64,000 bases of DNA, taken from Clostridiales bacterium. GTDB taxonomy: Bacteria > Bacillota > Clostridia > Monoglobales > Monoglobaceae. Positions 24,550 through 32,595 of this stretch are shown here, in pieces. Where the stretch lies: assembly GCA_019419865.1 (NCBI GenBank), contig JAHZIG010000015.1:3648-67647 (forward strand), given 5' to 3'. The translations under genes were made by a program, and so were the position numbers. The notes under the pieces are model-generated. The model was not told the DNA's origin, did no database searches, and was given only the letters and a program-made list of their open reading frames with translations. The stretch's first letter is position 1; every line of letters starts with the position of its first letter.

Positions 24550-25440
24550 ATGAATTTACAGTGGTTTCCGGGACACATGTCCAAAACTCGGAGAATGATA
24601 CAGGAGAACCTCAAGCTGGTAGACGTGGTCATAGAGCTTGTGGACGCGAGGGCGCCGCTGTCGTCAAGAAACCCCGACGTGGACGAGATCGTCGGAAGCA
24701 AGCCGAGGATAATCGTTATAAACAAAGCCGATATGGCGGACGAGAAGGCTAACAAAGCGTGGGTCGATTATTTTAATAACAACGGCGCTATAGCAATTTC
24801 GGCGGACAGCCGAAGCGGCAAGGGCTTATCGAAACTAAATCCCGCGATAGACCGGGCTTTGGCCGAGAAGTTCAAACGCGACGCCGCCAAGGGGATACGC
24901 CGTCATTCGGTCAAGATGATGGTCATAGGCATCCCTAACGTCGGCAAGTCGTCGTTTATCAACAGGCTGTCGGGGAGGAGCGCCGCTAAGACGGGCGACC
25001 GTCCGGGCGTCACCCAGACCAAACAGTGGATCAGGATCGCTGGTAAATACGAGCTTTTGGACACCCCGGGTATATTATGGCCTAAATTTGAGAGCCAGGA
25101 GGACGCGAGAAAGATAGCGTTTACCGGCGGGATCAAGGACGAGATCATGGACGTCGAGGAGCTCGCCTGTTATCTGCTCGACTTTTTAAAGGTCGATTAC
25201 GCCTCGAATCTTAAGACGGTATATAAGATAGACGAGGCTATGGATCTCTCGGCCGAGCCGGGCTACGAGCTCTTGGAGCTGATAGGCAGGAAGCGCGGCT
25301 GTATCGTATCCGGCGGCGAGGTCGACACGTTCAGGGCGGCTAATCTTATTTTAGACGATTTCAGATCCGCAAAAATAGGCAGGATCACGCTCGAACTTCC
25401 CGAGGAGGGCGAAGAACGCCCGGCGGGAGCGGCGGAATAA
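24550..25440 (+). CDS. rbgA: Ribosome biogenesis GTPase RbgA (YlqF)
   Basis: A 296-residue, circularly permuted GTPase needed for late 50S assembly. The motif order is characteristic: G4 NKADM (~58) before G1 GIPNVGKSSFINRLSG (~127) and G3 DTPGILWPKF (~174). The N terminus WFPGHMSKTRRMIQ is the family hallmark. A GGAGG site precedes the ATG. It lies downstream of rplS, lepB and the SRP receptor, the gene order known from many Firmicutes. Confidence 0.95.
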   Translation: MNLQWFPGHMSKTRRMIQENLKLVDVVIELVDARAPLSSRNPDVDEIVGSKPRIIVINKADMADEKANKAWVDYFNNNGAIAISADSRSGKGLSKLNPAIDRALAEKFKRDAAKGIRRHSVKMMVIGIPNVGKSSFINRLSGRSAAKTGDRPGVTQTKQWIRIAGKYELLDTPGILWPKFESQEDARKIAFTGGIKDEIMDVEELACYLLDFLKVDYASNLKTVYKIDEAMDLSAEPGYELLELIGRKRGCIVSGGEVDTFRAANLILDDFRSAKIGRITLELPEEGEERPAGAAE

Positions 25441-25460
25441 AATTTAATTTGATACTCGAC

Positions 25461-25499
25461 AGGTTTGCAAGGACGCGGACGCTCTTTGCAGGCCTTTTT
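25461..25499 (+). terminator. Terminator downstream of rbgA
   Basis: AGGTTTGCAA paired with TTTGCAGGCCT (partly by G-T pairs), then TTTTTATTTT. Confidence 0.65.
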
Positions 25500-25561
25500 A
25501 TTTTGGCGGATATAGGAGATAAAGAATATTTAAAATATATAGAATAATCGGGGATCGGGGT

Positions 25562-25589
25562 TTGCAAAGCCGGGCGCGAATGGTATAAT
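25562..25589 (+). promoter_or_regulatory. Promoter of rnhB operon
   Basis: TTGCAA, a 16-bp spacer and a perfect TATAAT, 85 bp before the rnhB start. Confidence 0.65.
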
Positions 25590-25673
25590 AGTATAATAAG
25601 CATAGGACGCTATTATATGTAAAAAAAGAGTTTGGCCGATAGAGAGAACCGGCTTAGAAAGGGTTGTGAAGAT

Positions 25674-26294
25674 ATGGACAATACGATTGATATGCTCGCG
25701 CTTGAGGAGGAGCTCAGGGCCGGCGGGGTAAATAATATAGCCGGGATAGACGAAGCGGGGCGGGGACCCTTAGCCGGACCCGTCTGCGCCGCCGCGGTTA
25801 TCCTGCCCGCGGGACTTAGGATAGACGGGATAAACGACTCCAAAAAGCTCAGCGAAAAGAAGCGGGAAAAACTGTACGACGAGATAACCGAGAAGGCGCT
25901 GGCGTATTCGGTTGAATTTGTTTGGCAGGATACGATCGACGAGATAAATATAAGACAGGCGACCCATCTCGCGATGCAGAATGCGGCGGATAAGTTGAAG
26001 ATCCGACCCGATCTTTTGATTGTGGACGGGAACGACAAGCTTCCGTTTAACATACCTTCCGAGTATATTATAAAGGGGGACGCGAGATCGCAGTCGATAG
26101 CCGCGGCCTCGATTTTGGCAAAGGTTACCCGAGACAGGTATATGATCAGTATCGACGATAAGTATCCGGAATATATGTTTAAGAAGCACAAGGGCTACGC
26201 TACCAAGATCCATATGGAGGCGATACGAAAATACGGGCTTTGCGAGTTACATAGAAGGACGTTTATCACCGATAAGGTGTTGGGAAAAGTATAA
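25674..26294 (+). CDS. rnhB: Ribonuclease HII
   Basis: A 206-residue RNase HII, which cleaves RNA in RNA-DNA hybrids and at single ribonucleotides. Catalytic residues: Asp-Glu in GIDEAGRGPLAGPV (~21-34), with NDSKKLSEKKRE (~55-66), Asp in LLIVDGND (~119) and an Asp in the KGDARSQSIAAASILAKVTR block (~133-152). Start ATG 25674 is preferred over a TTG 42 bp upstream; an AGAAAGGG site lies ~10 bp before it. The stop overlaps the next ATG (TAATG). Confidence 0.95.
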   Translation: MDNTIDMLALEEELRAGGVNNIAGIDEAGRGPLAGPVCAAAVILPAGLRIDGINDSKKLSEKKREKLYDEITEKALAYSVEFVWQDTIDEINIRQATHLAMQNAADKLKIRPDLLIVDGNDKLPFNIPSEYIIKGDARSQSIAAASILAKVTRDRYMISIDDKYPEYMFKKHKGYATKIHMEAIRKYGLCELHRRTFITDKVLGKV

Positions 26295-26695
26295 TGGACA
26301 AATATAGAGTGAGCTTAGGTTTTTTCGGAGAAGAAAAGGCGGCGGAATATCTTAAGCTGGACGGATATAAGATCCTGGAGCGGAATTACCGCTGCGAATA
26401 CGGCGAGATAGATATTATCGCTTCGCGCGGCAAGACGTTATGTTTTGTTGAAGTAAAGACCAGAAGCGACAACAAATTCGGCTCGCCGATCGAGGCGGTG
26501 GTGGAGCTAAAACGGCGGAGAATGTATAAGAGCGCCAAGGCGTATATGGCGGCTCGTCCGGATACCCGCGGCTTCGAGACGGTCAGATTCGACGCCTTCG
26601 AGGTATACGCTCAGAAACAGGGAAACGGATTTATTCTCTGCGATATAAAATATTGGAAGGATATAATAGAAGACGCGTCTGTGTTTGAAGAATAG
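26294..26695 (+). CDS. YraN/UPF0102 family endonuclease-like protein
   Basis: A 133-residue UPF0102 protein with a Holliday-junction-resolvase-like fold. Seen: GFFGEEKAAEYLKLDGYKIL (~9-28), the catalytic-looking GEIDIIA (~42-48) and FVEVKTR (~57-63), forming an E/D...D...ExK pattern. The function is not established for the family, although a nuclease role is suspected. It overlaps rnhB by one base, a widely conserved pairing. Confidence 0.9.
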   Translation: MDKYRVSLGFFGEEKAAEYLKLDGYKILERNYRCEYGEIDIIASRGKTLCFVEVKTRSDNKFGSPIEAVVELKRRRMYKSAKAYMAARPDTRGFETVRFDAFEVYAQKQGNGFILCDIKYWKDIIEDASVFEE

Positions 26696-26716
26696 CGATC
26701 CGATCGGACGCGAAAC

Positions 26717-26763
26717 GGGAGGTGAAGCGGATCGGCGGCGGGTTACCGGCCGATCGTTTTTAA
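26717..26763 (+). promoter_or_regulatory. Distant Shine-Dalgarno bridged by a hairpin
   Basis: The only good ribosome binding site before the dipeptidase gene, GGGAGGTGA (26717-26725), is 38 nt from the ATG. A stem GATCGGC/GCCGATC (26730-26755) lies between them; folding it out leaves 12 nt of unpaired spacing. Confidence 0.45.
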
Positions 26764-27732
26764 ATGGAGAGAATAATATTCGACGCGCACTGCGACACTA
26801 TTTATGAACTGCGGGAGAGAGGCGCCCGTCTTAGAAGCAACGATCTATGCGTCGATCTTGAGAGGCTTAAAGAGTTTGACGGATATATACAGGTCTTCGC
26901 CGCGTATATCGACCGCGAGAGGATAAAGAAGCGCCCGTTCGGAGACTGCGTAGACGCTTTTAAGGAGTGCGACGATCTTATCGGGCTGTATCATACCGAA
27001 GCGGAAAAGAACGCGGATATGTTCGCGGCCTGCGCGGACTTCGGCGGTATACTGAAGGCGTTGGAGGAGAAGAAGACGGCGGGGATACTCGCGATAGAGG
27101 GCGCGGACGCCCTGGAGGGCGAGCTGAGTAACCTGAATTATTTTTACGACAGGGGCGTAAGGCTGATAACCCTGACCTGGAACCACGATAACGAACTTGC
27201 GGGGAGCATAGCGGGGGACTCGGGAGGAGGATTGACCGAGTTCGGCAGGGAAGCCGTATGCGCCATGTTTAAAATGGGAATAATCGTAGACGTATCCCAT
27301 ATCTCTAAAAGAGGTTTTTGGGACATATACGAGCTGGCTAAGAAATATAATAAGCCCTTCGTCGCTTCTCATTCGAACGCGTATTCGATTTGCGAGCATC
27401 CGCGGAATTTGGACGACGAGCAGATAAAGGCGATCGTCGAGACCGGCGGATGTATAGGGATAAATTTCTACGCCGACTTTCTCTCGGAGAAGGGCGAGGC
27501 GGGAGTCGACGATATATTAAAACATATGGAATATATGATAAAGCTCGGCGCCGAGAGGAATATCGGATTTGGAACCGACTTCGACGGGATGAGCAGGACG
27601 CCGTCGGGCGTCTCGGGCGTTCAAAACATGGGAGACGTTATAAAGAGGATGGAAAAAAGCGGGTTTTCACAAGAATTTGTTAAAAACATTAGTTATTATA
27701 ATTTTTTGAACTGTTTTAGAAAAATTTTGTGA
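26764..27732 (+). CDS. Membrane dipeptidase family protein (peptidase M19)
   Basis: A 322-residue renal-dipeptidase-type metalloprotein, hydrolysing dipeptides, possibly including those with D-residues. Metal ligands: DAHCDT (~7-12), Glu in LAIEGAD (~111-117), VDVSHISKRGFWD (~179) and VASHSNAYSICEHPRN (~202-217), ending in GFGTDFDGM (~275-283). No signal peptide is present, so it is cytoplasmic. The ATG has no close ribosome binding site; a hairpin may bridge a distant one. Confidence 0.9.
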   Translation: MERIIFDAHCDTIYELRERGARLRSNDLCVDLERLKEFDGYIQVFAAYIDRERIKKRPFGDCVDAFKECDDLIGLYHTEAEKNADMFAACADFGGILKALEEKKTAGILAIEGADALEGELSNLNYFYDRGVRLITLTWNHDNELAGSIAGDSGGGLTEFGREAVCAMFKMGIIVDVSHISKRGFWDIYELAKKYNKPFVASHSNAYSICEHPRNLDDEQIKAIVETGGCIGINFYADFLSEKGEAGVDDILKHMEYMIKLGAERNIGFGTDFDGMSRTPSGVSGVQNMGDVIKRMEKSGFSQEFVKNISYYNFLNCFRKIL

Positions 27733-27959
27733 AAAATGTCATTGCCTTTTATTGGCGTTTATATTAAAATATAGCGTATATATATGATATATGCGCGCGG
27801 TTTGCGTAAGATCCAGCTTTGCGAGCCGCATGGAAAAAACTACGGCCGCTGCGATAAAGCGCCGCCGAAGCTGAAGAGCCGGGTCTTTGAGATCCGTTTG
27901 GTAAAATCTTAGGTTGGTGTTTTATTGTTTAAGCGGTATAAAAATTGGAGGTCGTATTT

Positions 27960-29192
27960 ATGTCACTATTTATTTCAAAAAAAGCCAGAAGCATCAGTCC
28001 TTCGCCTACGCTTGCGATAGATTCTAAGTACAAGAAGATGAAGAAGGACGGCATACCCGTAGTAGGTTTCGGAGCGGGCGAACCCGACTTCGACACGCCG
28101 GAGAATATCAAACAGGCGGGTATCGAGGCTATAAATAATAATTTCACGCGTTACACGCCCGCGTCGGGAACGCTCGAGCTTAAGCAGGCTATTTGCGATA
28201 AGATCAAAAGAGACGCCGGTTTGGAATATACGACCGGAAACATAATAGTAAGCAACGGCGGAAAACACGCGCTTACAAATATATTCATGTGTATCTGCGA
28301 CCCGGGCGACGAGGTCATAATCCCCGCTCCGTACTGGGTGAGCTATCCCGAGATGGTCAAGATGGCGGACGGCGTTCCGACGTTTATCGACACAACCGAA
28401 GAAGCCGGATTCAAGTTCACGGCGCGGCAGCTTGAAGACGCTATAACCGACAAAACGAGAGCGCTGGTTCTCAATTCCCCGAGCAATCCTACGGGTATGG
28501 TATATACCAAGGCCGAGCTCGAGGAGATAGCTAAGGTCTGCGTAGAGCACAACATTTACGTTATATTCGACGAGATCTATGAAAAGCTGATATACGAGGG
28601 CGAGCATGTAAATATAGCGACGCTCGGCGAGGACATCAAAAAGCTCACGTTTATAGTCAACGGTATGGCTAAGGCTTACTGCATGACCGGCTGGAGAATC
28701 GGCTACGTGGCGGCCGAGAAGGAGCTCATAAAGGCTATGGCCAATATGCAGAGCAACGCGACATCGAACCCGAATTCTATCGCTCAGTACGCGTCGGTAG
28801 AGGCGCTAAACGGCGCTCAGAGCACGATTGACGTTATGAAAGCGGAGTACGTCAAGAGAAGAGACTACATGGTAGAGAGAATAAACTCGATCGACGGGCT
28901 GAGCTGCCTCAACCCGCACGGCGCGTTCTATATATTCATGAACGTCAAGGGCGCGTTGGGCAAAGAGCATTACGGAAAGATGATAAATACGGCCGACGAG
29001 CTCTGCGTGGATATGCTGGATAGGGCGCTTGTGGCAATGGTGCCGAGCGAGGGCTTCGGTATCGAAGGCTACGTTCGTCTCTCTTACGCGACGTCTATGG
29101 AGACCATAAAGGAAGGTCTTGACAGGATAGAGAAATACTTGAAAGGCGAATATTCGCAGGTCAAGTTCAGCGACAACACGCTCGAAGCGTAA
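27960..29192 (+). CDS. PLP-dependent aminotransferase, aspartate aminotransferase type
   Basis: A 410-residue class I aminotransferase of the Aspartate/Ib type. The PLP Lys is in NGMAKAYCMTGWRIGY (~238); other landmarks are GAGEPDFDTPENI (~34-46), NSPSNPTGMVY (~178), the Asp in VIFDEIYEKL and the C-terminal YVRLSYATS. It probably interconverts aspartate/oxaloacetate with glutamate/2-oxoglutarate. Start ATG 27960 is behind GGAGG. A strong terminator follows. The preceding 227 bp contain GC-rich, partly complementary blocks of unknown role. Confidence 0.9.
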   Translation: MSLFISKKARSISPSPTLAIDSKYKKMKKDGIPVVGFGAGEPDFDTPENIKQAGIEAINNNFTRYTPASGTLELKQAICDKIKRDAGLEYTTGNIIVSNGGKHALTNIFMCICDPGDEVIIPAPYWVSYPEMVKMADGVPTFIDTTEEAGFKFTARQLEDAITDKTRALVLNSPSNPTGMVYTKAELEEIAKVCVEHNIYVIFDEIYEKLIYEGEHVNIATLGEDIKKLTFIVNGMAKAYCMTGWRIGYVAAEKELIKAMANMQSNATSNPNSIAQYASVEALNGAQSTIDVMKAEYVKRRDYMVERINSIDGLSCLNPHGAFYIFMNVKGALGKEHYGKMINTADELCVDMLDRALVAMVPSEGFGIEGYVRLSYATSMETIKEGLDRIEKYLKGEYSQVKFSDNTLEA

Positions 29193-29263
29193 AGCGGCTT
29201 TAGCGAACGCGCGGCGTTATGTTCGTTCGCGGCGACCGGCTTAGAATATATTTTGAAATTAAA

Positions 29264-29305
29264 AAAGGGATCGGGCAAGATAAAACGCTCGATCTCTTTG
29301 TTTTT
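29264..29305 (+). terminator. Terminator of the aminotransferase gene
   Basis: AAAGGGATCGGGC, a 10-nt loop and GCTCGATCTCTTT, followed by GTTTTT. The rest of the 337-bp gap 29193-29529 shows no convincing gene. Confidence 0.8.
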
Positions 29306-29529
29306 CACCCGTGGCCCTATCGATTCTAAAACCGGCGTTTGCAATATAAACGCACGCGAATATTTCTGTGAATGTAAAGATCTCTATGAGAGAATATTTT
29401 TTATCGGCGCAAACAGCCCTATCCCGGCTTTCCGCCCTCGCCTATATAGAGTTGGGCTCTCGCGCTCTATGTAAAAGCTGGATAAAAACTGAAAATAGGT
29501 TTTCCTAAAAAGCGTCCGTCCGCCGCTTT

Positions 29530-29700
29530 CTACTTTTCTATAAATTCCTTATGATACTTTTCAAGAATATCGAGGGTTATCCCCGACGACATGCTTGTGA
29601 GCGTTTTCGCCAGCCTTCCGAGTTCGTCGTCCGGAAGCTTGACCGAGCTGTAATATTCGGTAAGTTCTTTCTTAAATTCTTCAAACGTTTTGTTCGACAT
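29530..29700 (-). CDS. Small acidic/basic helical protein (56 aa)
   Basis: A 56-residue frame from ATG 29700 (MSNKTFEEFKKELTEYYSSV) to TAG 29530 on the minus strand, behind a perfect GGAGGAGACC site. It is predicted to be helical and highly charged, with no Cys and no signal. I do not recognise it. It is the last gene of a three-gene minus-strand cluster, 15 bp after the zinc-ribbon-like gene, so co-transcription is likely. Confidence 0.6.
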   Translation of the reverse strand: MSNKTFEEFKKELTEYYSSVKLPDDELGRLAKTLTSMSSGITLDILEKYHKEFIEK

Positions 29701-29715
29701 GGTCTCCTCCGTTAT

Positions 29716-30141
29716 TTAGTTATTGTTTTTTGCATTCTGTAGATTTTGCTCGTCGAGCTTTAACGATACAGACGATATAGTTCTTAAGCTTTTTCCAGCG
29801 TCGATAAGCTTGTTATACTTTTTGCCGCACTTGCAGATAAACTTGATCTGAACGTCCAGAACGTTTTTTCCGAATAACTTGACGAGCTTGTTCCCGCAGA
29901 CTGGACAATATACGTTATCCTTAAGTCTGACCGAATAATCCCACGAGCCGGTCAAATCGACGTCCCCGGACGCGGTATGTCCCCCGTATTCAACGCGGCA
30001 GTCGGTTCCGCAGCCGCATTTTATATTGAGCCTGAGCAGTTTGTATTTAGTATTATTCATGTATGCGATCTCAGAATAACATAGGTCGCAGTAGATCGTC
30101 TTACCGTCCTTCTCTATTGAGGCGTTTGTCGGATGAAGCAT
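29716..30141 (-). CDS. Zinc-ribbon-like Cys-rich hypothetical protein
   Basis: A 141-residue protein with three Cys groups: CDLC (~18-21), CGCGTDC (~42-48) and a C-terminal ribbon CPVCGNKL...CKCGKKY (~77-107). The pattern suggests two structural zinc sites. It has no enzymatic motif. An AAGGGAAAG site precedes the ATG. It lies between a ferredoxin-thioredoxin-reductase-like gene and a 56-residue gene in the same orientation. The role is unknown; a redox or metal-linked accessory function would fit the neighbour. Confidence 0.6.
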   Translation of the reverse strand: MLHPTNASIEKDGKTIYCDLCYSEIAYMNNTKYKLLRLNIKCGCGTDCRVEYGGHTASGDVDLTGSWDYSVRLKDNVYCPVCGNKLVKLFGKNVLDVQIKFICKCGKKYNKLIDAGKSLRTISSVSLKLDEQNLQNAKNNN

Positions 30142-30175
30142 ATTCTTTCCCTTTTGCCAAGCGAGCTGAAACCGC

Positions 30176-30376
30176 TTAGGCCTTTTCCTTATAGTACAGC
30201 AGACAGTGGCAATATCCGCTGAATTCGGGATCGGCTATCTGCTCGCGGAATTCCTTGCATATGCATTTTGTATCGTCCGTCCGCTCAAGCCTGCACGGAC
30301 AATACCCGCCGGTCTTTTTCAAGCCCTCTTTGATCGATTTTACTATCTCTTCGTCTTCGTTATATCTGATCTTCAT
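30176..30376 (-). CDS. Ferredoxin-thioredoxin reductase catalytic-chain-like protein
   Basis: A 66-residue protein carrying the six-Cys pattern of the FTR catalytic subunit: YCPCRLE (~25-31), CICKEFREQI (~38-47) and GYCHCLLYY (~54-62). In FTR these Cys hold a [4Fe-4S] cluster next to a redox disulfide and use ferredoxin electrons to reduce thioredoxin-like partners. It is shorter than plant FTR-beta, and no variable subunit is nearby, as is usual for bacterial stand-alone forms. The ATG follows GGAGGAG. Probably the first gene of the cluster. Confidence 0.75.
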   Translation of the reverse strand: MKIRYNEDEEIVKSIKEGLKKTGGYCPCRLERTDDTKCICKEFREQIADPEFSGYCHCLLYYKEKA

Positions 30377-30467
30377 ATACGCTCCTCCTTGCTGTTGCGG
30401 CGGCGCCGCCGTTTATAGGATTATTATAATATATTTTTTGATAAATCGACGGTATATATTTTTGCCG

Positions 30468-30803
30468 TCATTTTATTCTTCTATACTTTTGATTTCTACT
30501 GTTGGGCTTATCCGGTATCGTCATCTCTATCAAACCTGCATCCAACGCCGGACGTAGATAATTCTTTCTGAAGTTCGGCCTATGCGATAAATTTAAGCGT
30601 TCCATGATCTGCGATGCGGACAATTCGTCGCTTTCCATGCAGTCCAAAAGCGCTTTAACTTGGTCGGTAACTTGGTCGTCAACTTGATCGGTCTTATCGA
30701 GCGCAGTCAAAGCGTCGAGGATGATATTCATCATAAGCTCATATCGACTATGATCTCTTTGCAACTTTTTAATTATTGTACCACTATTTACATAAAATTG
30801 CAA
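30468..30803 (-). pseudogene. C-terminal winged-helix fragment of a Fic/AlbA_2-type protein
   Basis: The 111-residue frame ends with ASQIMERLNLSHRPNFRKN and DAGLIEMTIPDKPNSRNQKY, and has a repeated DQV string (DQVDDQVTDQV) before it. That is the usual tail of large Fic-family or AlbA_2/ATP-binding regulators, whose catalytic parts are absent here. It begins with a TTG without a convincing ribosome binding site. Most likely a remnant, although a free-standing small regulator cannot be excluded. Confidence 0.5.
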
Positions 30804-30936
30804 TACACAATAAGCGCTCCGCCACTACCAGATCAAATTTTTAATCGCTTCCGGGGGCGTATATACCCGCGCGAGACGGGCGACGTTTGGGATCGGGATT
30901 TTTTGTATATTTACACCGTTTAATCAAATAATAGTG

Positions 30937-30966
30937 TTGACATATAAAGCGTTAAAATGGTATGCT
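30937..30966 (+). promoter_or_regulatory. Promoter of the amidohydrolase gene
   Basis: A perfect TTGACA, an 18-bp spacer and TATGCT, 41 bp before the start at 31008. Confidence 0.7.
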
Positions 30967-31007
30967 GAGATCGGCGTCCATATTACTATAATTTGAAGAG
31001 GATGCGT

Positions 31008-32576
31008 ATGAGAAGATTATTTTATAACGGAACGGTTATAACGATGGACGGCGGGAGGATCGCGGATTCGTTTTTTGTAGAAGGAGACAAGATACGCAAA
31101 GCGGGGCGCGCGGAGGATCTGGTTAAAAATTACCGTATAGACGGATCAAATTGCGATATAGTCGATCTAAACGGGATGACGGTCCTGCCCGGACTTATCG
31201 ACAGTCACGGACATTTCCTCGGCGTCGCCATGTCGCGGCTCTCTGTCGAGCTTTCCGACTGCTCGGATAACCGCGGAGTTTTAGAGCGGATCGAGAAGTT
31301 TATTAACGACCGTGGCGTCCGGCCGGGCGAGTGGGTGAAAGCCGAGGGCTATAACGCCTCCGGCGTTCGATTGACGCGCGGGGAGCTTGACAAGTATTTT
31401 CCCGAATACAAAATAGCGGTCGTCTATTCGTCGAGACATTCGGGGATATTGAATACAAACGCGATCGACGCGCTGAATGCTGAGGACAGAACCGGCGACG
31501 GGTATTTCTGCGAGCGCGAGTTTATAGATCTGATAAAGCGGATCCCGGCGCCGGATTTAGAGAAAATATACGCCGCGTGCGAGAGGGCGCAGAAACTGTA
31601 CGCGTCGTATGGAGTAACCACGATCCAGGAGGGAGCCATGAACGGCGGCGCGGTCGATATATATAAGCGCCTCCTTGAGAGGTCTTTGTTTTACTTAGAC
31701 GTCGTAGGTTATATCGATCTGAGCGACGCGGACATAAGTAATATAGCGGATGCGGAGAAGTTTTTCAAAAGCGCGGCGGACGGGGGATACGACCGACATT
31801 TTAGAGTCGGGGGCTATAAGATATTTCTCGACGGTTCGCCTCAGGACAAGACCGCCTGGATGAAAAGACCGTACGAGTCCGACCCGGAAAATTATGGCGA
31901 GCGGGCTTTATCGGATAAGGAGGTATACGACTGCGTTCTGTTCGCGGCGGAGAAGGGCGCGCAGATACTGGCGCACTGTAACGGAGACGCCGCCTGCGAG
32001 CAGTTTATACGCGCCGTGAGAAGAGCGGCTGACCGCGGCGTCGATACGTCTGAATTGAGGCCGGTCATGATACACGCTCAGTTTTTGGATACCGGCATGA
32101 TGAAAGAAGTAAAGCGTCTTAATATCATACCGTCGTTTTTTGCGTCGCATATATACCGCTTCGGCGATATTCACATTAAGAATCTGGGCGCTGAGAGAGC
32201 GTTTAGAATGTCTCCGCTAAGGTCGGCGCTCAGTGAAAATATCAGGTTTACGCTGCATCAGGATCCGCCGGTGGCGCCGCCGGATATGTTTGAAAGCGTT
32301 TTTTGCGCCGTGAACCGGATAAGCGAAAGCGGAGCCGTTTTGGGAAGCGGAGAGACCATAGACGTTATTAGCGCGCTCAGGGCGGTAACGGTTGACGCCG
32401 CGTATCAGTACGGCGAGGAAGACGTTAAAGGGAGTATTTCCGAAAATAAAAAAGCCGATTTTATTATAGTGGATAAAGATCCGCTCTCCATACCTAAACG
32501 CGATATAAAGAATATCAAGATCCTTGAGACATTCAAAGACGGCGAGAGCGTATACAGGGCGGAGGAGAGTTTTTAG
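31008..32576 (+). CDS. YtcJ-like amidohydrolase
   Basis: A 522-residue metal-dependent amidohydrolase of the YtcJ/DUF-type exoenzyme group. Seen: FYNGTVITMDGG at the N terminus, LPGLIDSHGHFLG with the HxH metal site (~63-75), a Lys/Asp-bearing GYKIFLDGSPQDKTAW (~265-280), ILAHCNGDAA (~318-327), VMIHAQFLD (~351) and the C-terminal ADFIIVDKDPL. The substrate is unknown. ATG 31008 is chosen over in-frame starts 6 and 15 bp upstream because GAAGAGG (30995-31001) is 6 bp before it. The recombinase-like gene follows after 19 bp. Confidence 0.88.
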   Translation: MRRLFYNGTVITMDGGRIADSFFVEGDKIRKAGRAEDLVKNYRIDGSNCDIVDLNGMTVLPGLIDSHGHFLGVAMSRLSVELSDCSDNRGVLERIEKFINDRGVRPGEWVKAEGYNASGVRLTRGELDKYFPEYKIAVVYSSRHSGILNTNAIDALNAEDRTGDGYFCEREFIDLIKRIPAPDLEKIYAACERAQKLYASYGVTTIQEGAMNGGAVDIYKRLLERSLFYLDVVGYIDLSDADISNIADAEKFFKSAADGGYDRHFRVGGYKIFLDGSPQDKTAWMKRPYESDPENYGERALSDKEVYDCVLFAAEKGAQILAHCNGDAACEQFIRAVRRAADRGVDTSELRPVMIHAQFLDTGMMKEVKRLNIIPSFFASHIYRFGDIHIKNLGAERAFRMSPLRSALSENIRFTLHQDPPVAPPDMFESVFCAVNRISESGAVLGSGETIDVISALRAVTVDAAYQYGEEDVKGSISENKKADFIIVDKDPLSIPKRDIKNIKILETFKDGESVYRAEESF

Positions 32577-32595
32577 CCGACGGGACGTGAATTGA

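Noticed and set aside
27733-27959. Riboswitch before the aspartate-type aminotransferase
   Set aside because: There are GC-rich complementary blocks but no known aptamer consensus and no clear expression platform.
29253-29474. 73-codon plus-strand frame after the aminotransferase
   Set aside because: It begins inside the terminator hairpin and shows no protein-like signal.
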